A stretch of 64,000 bases of DNA from Sorghum bicolor. Lineage: Eukaryota; Streptophyta; Magnoliopsida; Poales; Poaceae. The notes beneath the pieces are model-generated. The model made no database searches, was not told where the DNA came from, and saw only the letters and a program-made list of their open reading frames with translations. The DNA is taken from NCBI RefSeq assembly GCF_000003195.3, contig NC_012873.2, positions 45,405,061-45,469,060 on the forward strand, given 5' to 3'. Positions within the stretch are counted from its first letter, which is position 1. Every line of letters begins with the position of its first letter. This document shows, in pieces, positions 11,224-23,303 of the stretch. The translations under genes were made by a program, and so were the position numbers.

Positions 11224-11351
11224 AACTTTACCCACATGTTCATGCATTGTAATAGGATGTACAACTTGTGCGGTCGAAATTTATTCAACATTTGTATTAT
11301 ACATTCCAATTCATCTTGGAATTGACTTCATATTATAACTAGACATATGTT

Positions 11352-11632
11352 TTTTTATTGCCTCAACCTTTGATTACAAGTTGTAGTATCTGAACTTACG
11401 CACCAACTCACACCACACACACGCCCTAACATACTCACACCCTTAGTGCGTAAGCTAGACCTACAACCTATATCTAAGGCTATAAGAACACAGTGACGGC
11501 AAATTCGTACAAGACACCTGTGTTTTTTATAGGGAAAAACTCCGGGAGGAAACACATCGATCCTAGGGATCGAACTGCGCCCGGCTGCTCACACACTATG
11601 AAAGCAAGCCAACCAAGCTAGCGCTCGTCCTC
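11352..11632 (-). mobile_element. tRNA-derived SINE
   Basis: On the minus strand the head has a Pol III box A-like TAGCTTGGTTGG and a box B-like GTTCGATCCC. The body is about 280 bp and the tail ends GGCAATAAAAAAA. It is flanked by a 17-bp target duplication, 11335-11351 and 11633-11649, with two mismatches (ATAACTAGACATATGTT versus ATAACTGGACACATGTT). The combination is diagnostic of LINE-mobilised SINE insertion. Confidence 0.75.
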
Positions 11633-11649
11633 ATAACTGGACACATGTT

Positions 11650-12404
11650 ACTCTAACTCGTATGAGACCTAGAGGCTTGGAGATTTATCCAATGATCATC
11701 CTACGTTTCAATTCATTTTTGGGATCTACTCCACAATCCGGGCTAGACATGCTATTTGTGGAAATGTTGCAGCCATATAGTTATAGACATGCTTTTATAC
11801 TATGTTATCTATGTGCTATTATAAATTGCAGTTGCCTATAAGCCACTAAAAAGCTTGAACAGTAACAAGTGCCATTGGCCAGAACTTTTTTGACGTCAAC
11901 GCCATTCAGTCAAATATCATACATGACGGAGGCGGTAGACTCTCTAGTTTTTTATTCATTCAATATGTTGGGGCCACCATTTCCATAACCCAAAATTAGA
12001 AGGACCAAACAAGGGAAAAGGAAAAAAACTGTTGAACTTATCCTTAACCCACCTCAACTCTATCCATCTTTATATCCCAAACCTATTCCAATGGGCTATC
12101 CAAACGCCACCTTTGATACAGTCTTGGCCCCTGCAACAAAGTTGCCATTCTTCCCAAGCTCTACAACTTTCATTAGAGGGTCAGGGCCATTTGCACTTCC
12201 AATTAGTGGCTAATTAAGCCCCAAGTTGGCACTGTCAGATAATGCGAAAGCCTAAGAATCAGGAAGTGTCACGGGAGGAAAAGACAACTTTCAAGGTACT
12301 CTAAGCATGAAGGCAAGTCTCTTTTCACAGCTCCATTTGACACTATTAGCAAATGTCGACGGAATGATGTAGTGGACGACAAAAAAAGTTCCAGCTAGTT
12401 AAAC
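11650..12404. other. Intergenic sequence without supported gene
   Basis: No coding region is supported. A MITE-like end (CCAAACGCCACC) is visible near 12105, but I could not find a convincing partner end. Confidence 0.35.
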
Positions 12405-12805
12405 GTAAGCACTTTGAACGTATATGATGGAAACCGCAACCTTCGTGAAAACCCATGCAAACCACGGTAAAAGAGTCGTCCAAATTTACCAAAAAAATAA
12501 CATATGTAGATGATATAATGATACATAACTTTGTAAAATATCTTATCCAAACTCGAATTCGTTTATGAGATATAAACATAATAAATTTCAAGCCAAAATT
12601 GTCCACATGATTTGTTAAAATTTTTTATTTTTATATCTCATAAACAAATTCAATTTTGGACAAGATATTTTACAACATTGTGATTATCATCATCTACATG
12701 TGTGATATTTTTAGTGAATTTAAACAACTTTTTTGCCGTGAATTGCATGAATTTTCACAAAAGTTATGATTTCCACTATGTTCCCAAACTTTTTAATGGC
12801 TTTTA
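12405..12805. repeat. Foldback element with long inverted arms
   Basis: The left arm (about 12405-12570) and right arm (about 12632-12805) are imperfect reverse complements over more than 150 bp. Matching blocks include GTTTATGAGATATAAA and GTAGATGAT. The centre is near 12605. It is a long-inverted-repeat (foldback or MITE-like) element of unidentified family; the outer edges are approximate. Confidence 0.6.
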
Positions 12806-13465
12806 GGCAATTCCAATCTTTATAATGGCACATAGGTAAATGACTCAGAGTGAAGGACACAGAAATTGCTCCATGCTTTCATTTAAACCCAACCCACGAA
12901 GCAGGAAAACCAATCCCTACCCATCGATACCCCATGTGAGAACCTGCCCCAAAAAAAACCATCAAACCCCTCCCCATTAGCAAGACTACGCTTGTGAGAT
13001 TCTCCGTTATCTCAAGGATTACCAGACCAGCTGAGTTCAAACGAGCGGATAGGTCAGCAATTTAATCCATTTCAGCTCTGAGAATTCATTCAAATCTTAC
13101 ATCAGAACAAGCGTTAAGGAACACATAAATGTTACATGGGGCACTCTCACACATTTATGAATGTCATTTCTGGGTCGAACAGATGACCCGCAATTTAATT
13201 TACAACATCAATAGTCTGACAAAAATAATAAGAAATTCCAGTCAACCTGCTTCGGAGCAACACTGACAGAAAAATGAAGAGCTTTGACCAGGCAATCCGA
13301 GCAACACAAAGTCGGTGGGGCTTTTTGTCCAAGCAATCCGAGCAACACAAAGTCAGGGAGGTCATCACCAGTTCTTTCCATTCTAATAGCGGTTTTTGCC
13401 TGGTCATAGTCCCACTTGTGGGGATTGCTGCAGCTTTCATCTAGCAGCAGTTCAAAATAGTATAT
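12806..13465 (-). other. 3' untranslated and downstream sequence of the ataxin-2-like gene
   Basis: Sequence after the stop at 13466-13468 on the minus strand. No second gene is seen. No canonical AATAAA was found, so the poly(A) site is not placed. Confidence 0.45.
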
Positions 13466-16400
13466 CTAGAAGTTTCTTCCTCTGTATTGTTGCATCTCCT
13501 GCAAAACATATTTCAAACAAAATCAAGAAAAAGTATCTGACTAGTGCTCTGATTGCTAGTCCAATGTCATGGTATGTACAAAGGCATATAAAACAGTCAT
13601 TTTTTTAAACTTACAGGCGCATAATAATAAACAGGACGAGTCTGCCCCCCCATCATCATCTGTTGCCCATACTGCACATACAAAGAAAACAGTTCACCAG
13701 CAAGTTTCAATTTAGATTGAAGTGCTCAAATAAATTAAATATGTGAACCTGCTTGATCGCAATGCATTGTGATTTGTGAATCAAAATATTAAAGAGATAA
13801 CAGAAAAAAAAAACATTGCAAAGGATAAAGTTGTATTACTCAAATAAAGAAGTTAATAACACTAAATGCTACTTCCTCCATTCCAAATTATAAGAACTTT
13901 TGGCTTTTCTAGACACATTGCTTTTACTATGTATCTAGACATAGTGTATACCTAAGTGCATAGCACAAGCTATGTATCTAGAAAAGCCAAAACGCTTACA
14001 ATTTGGAATGTAGTAAAACTTAAAAATGCAGCCATTCACAATAGTATATTTGAAATCAAATTTATCTGGGCAGTCATACATAAGAACCCAGTATCATATA
14101 GATGGATAAACCCACGAGAATTAAAGGGGCCATTCTGAGGGAGGGGGGGACCTCAAACAAACATAGTAGTCCTTCAGATAAACAAATCACTTAGACATGA
14201 TATCCAGGGATAAACTGAAAAGTGAAAATTGCGAAGTTAACTTCACTACAGGTAAAGCTTTTCTCACCTGTGGACCAGCAGGATGCATGTAACCCTGCGG
14301 TGATGCTCCAGGTTGAGTATTATACATGACAGGCTGGGCACCATATGCCGGTGGGAACTGCAATTTAATTTATGTAAATGGAGTCACTATAACTTATTGC
14401 TCAAAACAGTTTACACTTCATTAATAATGCTCAATAAAATTAAATAGTACTCCCTCCGTTCCAAATTATAAGAGGTTTTGGCTCTAGATACATAGATTTT
14501 GCTATACAGTTAAATATACACTATGTTTAGATATACAGTTAAAGTAATGAATCTAGAAAAGTCAAAACGTCTTATAATTTGGAGTACAAACATATTATGA
14601 GAGATCCTTTCAGAAAAAAACAAGAGATGAAAGTTTACTCGTTTCAGGGAAGATATTTGTCTGCAAAATCATGATCTTACCAATATTACTACTGCTCAGT
14701 AAACTTTCAAGTTCTACTTAATATCGTAAACAATTCAGGAAACCAGAGAGACCAGTTCAGAAATGTCATATTGGAGAGTTGATTGATGGGGCTAAAACAA
14801 TAACAATTATGTTAAAAAACAACAATAAGAATTACTATGACATAAGGTGCCTGACAAGCAGGTAACTGGTTCTTAATGACAATTATTTTTGTCGGCAAAC
14901 TAGTGCTCTCATCAGTGATGTGTACTGAGAAAACTAACTTATTCATCTGAGACCAGTATTTGACCATCTGCATTCAGTCTGAAATCATGTTCCACCTATT
15001 ATTTCATATAAGCTTTCAAAGAACAAACACGAAAAGAAACAGAGATACAAAGGCTCACCCCCATGCCCACTGGCAAACCAGGTCCAAGTGGTGCCGCCGG
15101 CATGTTATTAGGATAGTAATACGATGCATCAGATGATGTAGGGTGTGGTGGCCTTAGAGATGCTGATGGAGTGAAACTCTTGGCATTAGGATTTAGCTTG
15201 AATTCCTGATTGAAAAAACAACTATCACTTTTGATAAATTGCAAAAACAGCTAAATAGACAGATGTTCATAGCTTAGGTTCCTCTTATCACACATCACAG
15301 ATACAAACCATTTAGGTTCCTACCAATAAAACTTATCTAAGTTTGATATTAAATACATAAAAGTTGTGTAGATTAACTTAAGATTTGGTATTAGCAGATT
15401 CATCAGGAGAAGTGATCAAAGAAGAACATAGACAACTTTATGTCCGACAGACCTTAGCATTAGGGTTCAAAGTTGATTTTTCAGAGGTAAGGGATCCTAT
15501 TGAAGAGCTTGGTGACAAGCCAGGAGCACTCGCGGCTGAGTTTGCAGCAATGCGCTCTGATGTTGACGATGTTGAACTGCCAGGTCTTTGAGAGGAAGTC
15601 ACAGGTTCCGTCGCAGAAGGATGTTTGACAGATACTGTCAAATCAGGTGTTTCTCGAGATTTGAATGCTTGACCAGAAGATGAGGGTTCATATGCATGTG
15701 AACTTGAGGGTCGCCCATCCAAGCCTGCAGGAGTAGCATAGCATCACATATTATGCTATTGAACTGTTACAATTTAGTAGAGCCAAAACAACAGGAAGGT
15801 CCAGAGCAATTTAATCAAATGAATCAAGATGCAGCTATAAATAAGCTCAAAGCAAAGGAAATACACGTGCGCGCACGCACACACACGCACGAAACGTAAT
15901 AATAGGGAAATTGGTTGGAGCCCAGGGGAAATGGTACCCCCATAAGATTAGATACAGTTGATCCAACATGTCGTGAAGTTTAAAAAAAATCAATAAATGT
16001 AATGGTGCATGTAAAACACACACACATGGCACAGGAACAATCCATAAATGTAATGTAGGTAATGAAACCATCAATTTAGAATCTTATCTTCATACAATTG
16101 ATAAATAGCAAAGAGGACAAAACAACAACAATGATCCAAGAAACAATGCTTACACACAAAGAAAAGGAGAGCTGACATACATCCAAATGATCAAGATAAA
16201 TGGAAAATGAGTCACCAAGTCTACAAGTACATGAAATTTCCAATTGATGCTTAAATAAATTTACTACTCACCTTCAGAAATAAGAGGTCTGGCACCATCA
16301 GATAACTGTTAAATAAAGAGAAAATAAGTTCAATTCAGGTGTGAGATGAATTTCTTTAACGATTATATTTAACAAAGTAACATAAACTTACATTACTCTC

Positions 16401-19400
16401 AGGTTGCAACTTCCTGTTATCCATTTTTTCATTACTCTCTTTGCTCAGCTTTCTGTCCAACCTAAGGTGCACAACAATATGTCAAATTTGCTTTGTGCAT
16501 CAATTATGCTGTCATCTGTTCTAACATGTTACTAGCGATCTACTTCGAAAACATGTCAAGTTCAACCAGTAAACACTGGAGTACACCAGTTTAGGAGCGA
16601 TTTGATTTAGCTCATTTACAGTTAGTCTAAATGTTGGTCGAAAGTTATTAAGTTGGAATCTTCAAAACGCATGGACACCATCTAATTTTGAAAGTACTAG
16701 TAGAATTTTCGGTTCAGAAACCGTGCCTACTGATACACAGGATCAAGGAAAGGAATATGTACAATCAGCATAGCAGTTTAATGCCGAACAACATTTACAC
16801 TTACACAGAATCTGTATAATGCTATATACTACGCTAGCTGAGACCATGGAAGTTTTCAGGGTTATCATAAATGGTCATTAAAATAACAGGTCAACTGGAG
16901 ATGTTTATGCTGATAGCGTTAATTGGTGTTTCGAGGAAATGATTAGAGAGGACTTTGCTTGGTTAGTCTACTTCCTGAAGCTGCCAATGTAAGTACTCTA
17001 GTGTTCTCTAGAGTTCCAAATTTTGTCTAAACTTTGAAGCCAAAGTTAGTTAGCATAGCAAGCTAGAATTCATAGATGTACAGCATTATGTAGGCGGTGG
17101 TGTCCATGCTAATTAGTAAGGCCAAAAATATGTTTGTTCCCCATCAATGTATGTAACTTGACATTGGTAAATGAGCCAGCACTTTCCAAGTTTCAAAAAT
17201 ACCCCGTTCTGTTCTATTTCCCATTTAATGTTTCTTATTACATGAGGTTGCGTACTCCCATCCCCAACAGTGAGAACATATGTAAATCTAAGAAAATGCA
17301 GGTTTGGATACTACTTACATCACATACAAATTACAAAACATGCTTCAACACAGTTTCATTGAAGTTCACGCTTTGCATGGGCTAAGCAGACGACACATCT
17401 GCTGTGCAGTTGTTTATCATTCAGTAAGTACAGTTTCAACTACCACAAGGAATACCAGCTGCCAGCCCAGAAGAGCGTACTTTTTAATGTTAGCATAAAT
17501 CAATAAACTATCATTAGGATTGCAAAGGTTAATATAAGTGATACAATAGAAAAAGCTTCAAAAGAGGCTAGCGCAATTGAAAACCATGACTCCAAAAATC
17601 AGAGTGGACACAACGAGCAACAGGCCTTGGACCAATTGGTTAGACTAATAGCATAGCAGCTATGTATTATAAAGGTGGAAACTTGGTACCCAACCTGGGG
17701 TTAGTTATTAGCATACAATCGAACTATTTTCGTGGAAAGGCTAGCTTTGAAGTGTTCTACAATATGTTATCCTTCTTCAAATCAAATGACAAGTATAAAC
17801 CTGGTGGTCTCCTGGAGGATTAACAATCACCAAATAATCATGCTGATAAATTAGCAAGGGGTTGGGTATGAACATGCCAAGGTCTTAAACCAGCTTGGAT
17901 GTACGTGAGGTAGACTTTCATTTGAAAGCAGAGCACTAATGAAAATAGAGCTTGAGCTCAGATTAACTAAAGCCAAATCGGCATGCGGTTGGCTAGATTG
18001 AGTTTAGCTACAGGTGAAGAAATAGAAACCTTATCATGGGAAGTAACATGAGACCATTGGGACCGCCTAAATCANNNNNNNNNNNNNNNNNNNNNNNNNN
18101 NNNNNNNNNNNNNNNNNNNNNNNNNNNNNNNNNNNNNNNNNNNNNNNNNNNNNNNNNNNNNNNNNNNNNNNNNNAAATCAGCTACTATTATATACAGATC
18201 TTACATTAACTTATATGCCCATAATTGAAGACTGAACAACCCAGGTGAAGAGGACTTTGTACCTGTGGGCATGATTGGACAAGGGTCTATCTGATAGGTA
18301 ATCAGATGTTGGTTGGCTAACGCTATTGGTTTGGATAGTGGCAGATGCATCGGTATCATCAAATATGTGGGATGATGATTCTTCATCCTGAACATCAAAG
18401 AAACAAACTAAGAAATGTGCAGATGTCATGCTTCGAAATATTGCATTAGCATAGCTATTGTTATGAATATACTGTGTCAATCAGATCATAGAATAACTAT
18501 TCTCTGAAAACAAAAGGCTCTTAAACAAAAATGTAATTTGACTTGTAAGGTTCTCATAGAATAGATTGGAAATATTGTTGATAAAAGGCAAACACTCCCC
18601 AAGGCTTCTTCAAGATAAATGAAACATGTAAAAAGCAAGACCTTATACTCTTCCTTCCATGTTTTTGTGAATGTATTAAGTCATACTTACAGCAAAAAAT
18701 AAATTAACCAGCAAAGTTCCACAGTAGAGACTGCCTAACACCTAAAAAACAGTACTTCCCGAATGTCAAAATATAGTGTACTTTGACCATCAATTATTAC
18801 AAAATATATGTATGTTCTGTGCACAAAGATGCCTCAATAGATTCTCATTTCACAAATGTTGTAATAAACACTGGCTTTGTAGTAATTGATACATATTGTA
18901 AGGAAGATAAGTTAATGGTCAAAGTATATCTTGGAAGACTTTATGGAGTACTTAATTAACAACATTAGTATTGAAAAAGTTACACTTCTGTACCATTTTT
19001 GATGAACATGCCAGTGAATCCTTGGGATCAATATTGACTGTCCTGTTAAACGAATCAACATGGCATGTACTGCTTGGAATTTTAGCAAATGGTGGCTTGT
19101 ACTTGCTGTTATCGGAGTCTCTACGTACTGCTGAATATTTTATCTCTTCATCATGGTCCAAGTCATCACCCAGGAATAAGCCTCTCTCCTGCAAACATAA
19201 TCTCAATACTTCAGATCTTTAAACTAAGAATGTGCCTGTATACTATATTTTTATGCACTTCAGTCTTCACTATACTTGCAACGTTGAGACCAAAAACAGA
19301 AATGTGAGCCTAGGCTTACCTCTGCAAGATGAGTATCTTTGGTATCTTCTCCCTCTATTTCTCTAGCTATTTTCAAAGCATGCTTTTCAAGCTCTCTCAT

Positions 19401-21205
19401 ATGAGGACCTCTCTCAAGCTTTGTGGTATAAATTTCTTCATTGAAAGTACTCTTTACCCCAAACAAAGCTGCATTGGTTTCAAACTGATCCCAGCTCCTG
19501 CAAATGTATGAATTAATAATTATCATGCAGCCTTGTACAACCAAAGCAAATAATGTCAGAGATGTTCCAGCAGTATTTCATCGATGCAAGCACTAGGATT
19601 AGGACATCACTACAAACAAAAGGTGCCTACACTGACGAAATCACATATTGCTGTTCAACATTATCATCTACATAGTCCACTTTTTGCTGTTCTGTTATAT
19701 GGAACTAAATTATACAATGTATGAGTATGAAACAATTAACAGAAGCTGATAGGCAGAGATGATTGCTTATCCAAGTATCCAACGACCATACTCCCTCCAT
19801 ACCCGTAAAGAATGTCGTTTAGGACAACGACATGGTCTCCAAAGCCTAGCTTTGACTTCTTGTTTTTATAAAAATATTTATCAAAAAGTGGAAAAGTGGT
19901 ATATATATTTTTATGAAAGCATTTTTCAAGAAAAATCTATTCATATGGTTTTCACATTTCCAAACTCAACAACTTAGAAGTCATGATTTATATTCCCAAT
20001 GTTTGACCCAAACCTTGTCCAAAACAATTTTCTTTACGGGTATGGAGTACATATCAATGACTAAGGTAGTAAGGTGGTTGGTTGTTGCAGTTGAAGGGAG
20101 AGGGAAAAAACTTATATTGCTTCAGTACATCAAATACCTATTTCCCTTTCTGTCATACTTCTCCAGTTCAATACACTCTGAATCTCCTTCATCTGGTGCC
20201 CAGCGCTCAAGTTCCCTCTCTTCAAGATAATGAGAGCGGGAAATAGCAGAATCAATCAGCAAGTCCTTCCTTTTGTCATGGCCAGGACCTTTTGCCAGCT
20301 CGTCACCGCCAAGTGCTACATCCTGAAAATCCATATTGGATAGTCACTACATAATTAAATTAATGGCATAGAAAAGGTATAATAATTCACAACACCTTGT
20401 CAATTCAATCCATAAACACATCAGAAGTACCCCCACATAAATCAAACAAACTAATAATTAGGGAAGGAATAACAAACAAAAATTTGTGAACCATAGACAA
20501 GAAAAATGAGAATGGAGAAAGAAACCTTGGCGAAGACTTGTACAAGCTCCCTTGCTGGTATTATCATAGTCTCAGGTTTCTTTACAACATCATCAGAATA
20601 TCTTTGTCCTCTGGCAGAACCATCCTTTATGACCTGAGCCATTTTTAAGACTACTCCTGTAGGAGAATCTTGAAGTTAGTATTGAAGGAATATGACAATA
20701 TAATTCAGGAAAACTGTGCTCAAATAGAAAACTGTTAAGGATTCTTAAAAGCTATCTCAGGAACTGAGAAAAGAAAGAGAGGTGTACCAAAGTCTTTGTC
20801 AGAGTTTGTTGCATGGAAAATTCCAGAGATTATAGACCCATTTTTCACATGCACGTCCACATGATGCCCAATAAGTTGTGTTAGAACATAGATTAGCCGG
20901 TCCCTCGAATGGCTTCCATGCCCTAGTTTGATGCCATTTTCTTATCAACAGAAAACATTATCAACAATAGCCCATTTCTTAGTAACAGAAAACATTATCA
21001 ACAATAGGTCATAAATGTTGAAGTATGAAACCATTTAATGTAAGGTGTGATGTTTACCTGAGTTGGTAAAACCACCAGACGATGACCTCACCAAATTTAT
21101 TTTACTTTCATGCCTTCCACTACCCTCCCTATCCAGCTTCCGATGGGGGAATCCATTCACAGAACCCCTACTAGGAGGGGCAATTTGCTGCTGATGACTC
21201 ATCAT
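13466..21205 (-). CDS. CID4: Ataxin-2-like protein / PABP-interacting protein (CID3/CID4 type), 599 aa, 14 coding exons
   Basis: Coding exons on the minus strand: 21205-21058, 20922-20788, 20656-20526, 20322-20138, 19497-19320, 19188-18994, 18387-18263, 16461-16392, 16305-16272, 15724-15453, 15205-15059, 14357-14268, 13671-13615, 13498-13466. All introns are GT-AG and phases join to 1800 nt. Residues about 50-138 form the ataxin-2 Sm-like domain (DRLIYVLTQLIGHHVDVHVK). About 140-265 is LsmAD (SWDQFETNAALFGVKSTFNE). A PAM2 region at about 484-505 has two LNPNAK units, and the tail is Gln/Tyr/Pro-rich. PAM2 binds the MLLE domain of poly(A)-binding protein; ataxin-2 proteins act in mRNA stability, translation and stress granules in the cytoplasm. 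Length is close to that I recall for Arabidopsis CID3/CID4. Which paralogue this is was not resolved. The intron between 18263 and 16461 contains the assembly gap. Confidence 0.92.
13870..14015. mobile_element. Stowaway-like MITE, intron between coding exons 12 and 13
   Basis: About 146 bp with inverted ends TACTTCCTCCATTCCAAATT and, at the right, AATTTGGAATGTAGTA, and TA at both borders as expected for Tc1/mariner-type MITEs. Confidence 0.7.
14448..14586. mobile_element. Stowaway MITE, intron between coding exons 11 and 12
   Basis: Starts TACTCCCTCCGTTCCAAATT, the classic grass Stowaway end, and finishes with its complement AATTTGGAGTA. TA borders are present. Confidence 0.75.
15864..15890. 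repeat. Short CA/CG dinucleotide-rich tract
   Basis: Alternating CGCGCACGCACACACACGCAC-like run in an intron of the ataxin-2-like gene; a simple repeat. Confidence 0.6.
18075..18174. other. Assembly gap (100 N)
   Basis: Exactly 100 N, the usual placeholder for a gap of unknown size. It lies in the large intron between coding exons at 18263 and 16461. The exon phases on both sides fit each other (phase 2 to 1 base), so no coding exon need be missing. Confidence 0.95.
18753..18950. mobile_element. Stowaway-like MITE, intron
   Basis: About 198 bp. TACTTCCC opens and its inverted counterpart GGAGTA closes. Inner arms match around TAGTGTACTTTGACCAT versus ATGGTCAAAGTATAT. Confidence 0.6.
19789..20049. 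mobile_element. Stowaway-like MITE, intron
   Basis: About 261 bp with ends TACTCCCTCCATACCCGTAA and TTACGGGTATGGAGTA in inverted order and TA borders. It sits between the two LsmAD-coding exons, in intron sequence only. Confidence 0.7.
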
Positions 21206-22531
21206 TCCTGTACAGGAACCCACAATTAATGCTGAGTCAAGTATAAGTAAGAAAGCTTTGCATTCACCAGACGAATTGCACTGGTTACTCGTGACGAACT
21301 CTTGGAGAACAAGTACTTAAGAAGCTGACCATCATAAGATGACATTAAGGTCACAATTATCTTAAACACATGGAGTCTATGTAAATGGATGTATAATATT
21401 GCAGATACATATAAAGATCATTGTTGGCAAATACCACAGATATATATAAAGACCATTGACATCTATAATATTGGAGTTGGCGAGTTGCATCTAAAGATTC
21501 CCATGCACTGCACAAAATGTCTGTCACTGAGGCATATGCCGCATATCTACATCAGAATTTGTATTATCAACCTAATAAAGTGACGTAGAAAAACTGTGGC
21601 AAAAAGTGCTACTTGACAATTGTATTGCTCATAACACATTTTGCGCATCAAAAATGGGTGTTGCCATGACGAGCAAGCAAAGGTACAACTAGGTAGTTCA
21701 AAAATATCTCATATGTAAATGCCTGAGTTCCCATTACATTATGTGCATAAGCACATAAATGAACTACAGGAAGCTTGAGTTATCTTTCCAGAAAAACGTC
21801 CTGTGCGAAAGAAAATTTATGGATGGTAACATAGACCAGACGCATTTGCAGGAGTTCCTTTCATAGTTTCATGTACTCCAAACCATTATGGTAGTACATA
21901 AACTGATCCATTCACAGGGAGTGTAATCACAGACTGATTGTGTAATATGTTGAGAACATCTTAATCATATGAGACTACATAAGACTACGACCATACCCAT
22001 CATCTTATTGGATTTGCCAGATGCAACATCATGGCAACATGTTAAACACAACCAACTGGATACTGAGTACAATAACCTGGTTGCTAGTATAATAAAATAG
22101 GATTATCTAGACGCAACATCATTATATCACTTAAATGTTGGCACAGATAGCGCTGCCCACGTCATGTTAGCAGCTACTTGGATAGCTAAACCACCCAGCC
22201 AAAACAATGGATAGAAAACTACATTACAATAAGAATGAGTTGCTAGTAAGCGTCTGACATACGCACAGCTATCAGACCATGATATAAGCACATGAAATCA
22301 GGATCTCGGCAGCGGGTAGAAGACAAAATCCGGGCAGAGGAACGGCTCCCCCAAGCTTTCCAGGAGGCCACGCACCTCCAATCTCAGAGATCTAATCCAC
22401 CGCACCTAGGTCTACGATCTCGAGCAGGCGGGCCGAGCGCGGATGCACGCACCGCCCGTCCCGAATCCTGATCCAACAGAAAGAGCAGAGAAGAGGGAAC
22501 AGAGGACCCCGCACGAGGGACGGTCAGCTAC

Positions 22532-22800
22532 CTGCTTCGTCGGAACCCTAGGGTTCCGGTGCCGGCCGGATCGCCGCCGGGGACGACGGGCGTACGAGTC
22601 GAAGGGGCGAGGGCCTCCGGTAGCGAGCCGACGCGTAAACCGAGTGTGGGGGAGGGGAGACGCGGCTGCCGGAACCCTGCTCTTGACGACGAAGTCGCGG
22701 GCGGCGGCGGCGGCAGCGGCGGGAGGTGGGGTCGGGCTGGGGTTGGGTCGCCGCAGAGTTGGGGAGGCGGAAGTCCGAATGAACCGGGGCAGCCCGTGCG
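22532..22800 (-). other. 5' untranslated exon of the ataxin-2-like gene
   Basis: The minus-strand sequence CGACGAAGCAG|GTAGCTG provides a splice donor at 22531. The acceptor TGTACAG|GAATGATG lies at 21208, just before the start codon at 21205. The resulting 1.3-kb intron sits in the 5' UTR. The upstream end is uncertain: the region is GC-rich (to about 22880) and I see no clear TATA box. Confidence 0.6.
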
Positions 22801-22880
22801 ATGCGACGGCGTGAGGTGTTAGTTTTCCTTGCCGGGTTCGGGCTTCCGCGGGCGGACCGGTCCGCGGGTACGCCGCGTGG

Positions 22881-23143
22881 GCGGGCTGAGCCCGACCTGC
22901 TCGTGCCGCCTTTCAAGTCGCGCGCCAGCCTGCCGGTGCCGCAAAGCGGTAGCCGGTAGGACGTGACTTGACACAATTTCTCCTCCCCTCCCTTCCCCTT
23001 TCTTCTTTTTCTGTGAACGTCCTGCACTGCCCGTTTCGCCAAAATTTCAACACGGTTTTCTGGTGGCATATCCCCAAGACCCCAACACGTAGGAGGAATG
23101 TGATAGTGAGAGAGAGTCCATGGCTGGCAAAGAAAGTATATAA
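22881..23143. promoter_or_regulatory. Residual upstream region of the ataxin-2-like gene
   Basis: Only about 300-500 bp of non-repeat DNA separates the inferred first exon from the MITE and LARD to its right, so the proximal promoter should lie here. No specific promoter element was identified. Confidence 0.35.
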
Positions 23144-23303
23144 GGCTTTGTTCAGTTCACTCAAAAAACAAAAGATTTTCAAAATTCTCCATCACATCGA
23201 ATCTTGCGGCACATGCATAAAGCAATAAATATAAACAAAAATAAAAACTAATTACACAAATTGCCTGTAAATAGCGAGAAATAAATCTTTTGAGTCTAGT
23301 TAG
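23144..23303. mobile_element. Left half of a Tourist-like MITE, interrupted by the LARD
   Basis: GGCTTTGTTCAGTTC start and interior (CACATCGAATCTTGCGGC, AAAAATAAAAACTAATT) match the MITE at 9566-9786. It stops abruptly at 23303 where the LARD LTR begins; the other half is not found near the distal break. Confidence 0.7.

Noticed and set aside
12100..12125. CCAAACGCCACC as the end of another MITE
   Set aside because: No matching inverted end or target duplication was found nearby.
22443..23069. GC-rich open frames on both strands upstream of the ataxin-2-like gene
   Set aside because: They overlap the 5' UTR exon, its intron and the promoter; composition alone explains the lack of stops.
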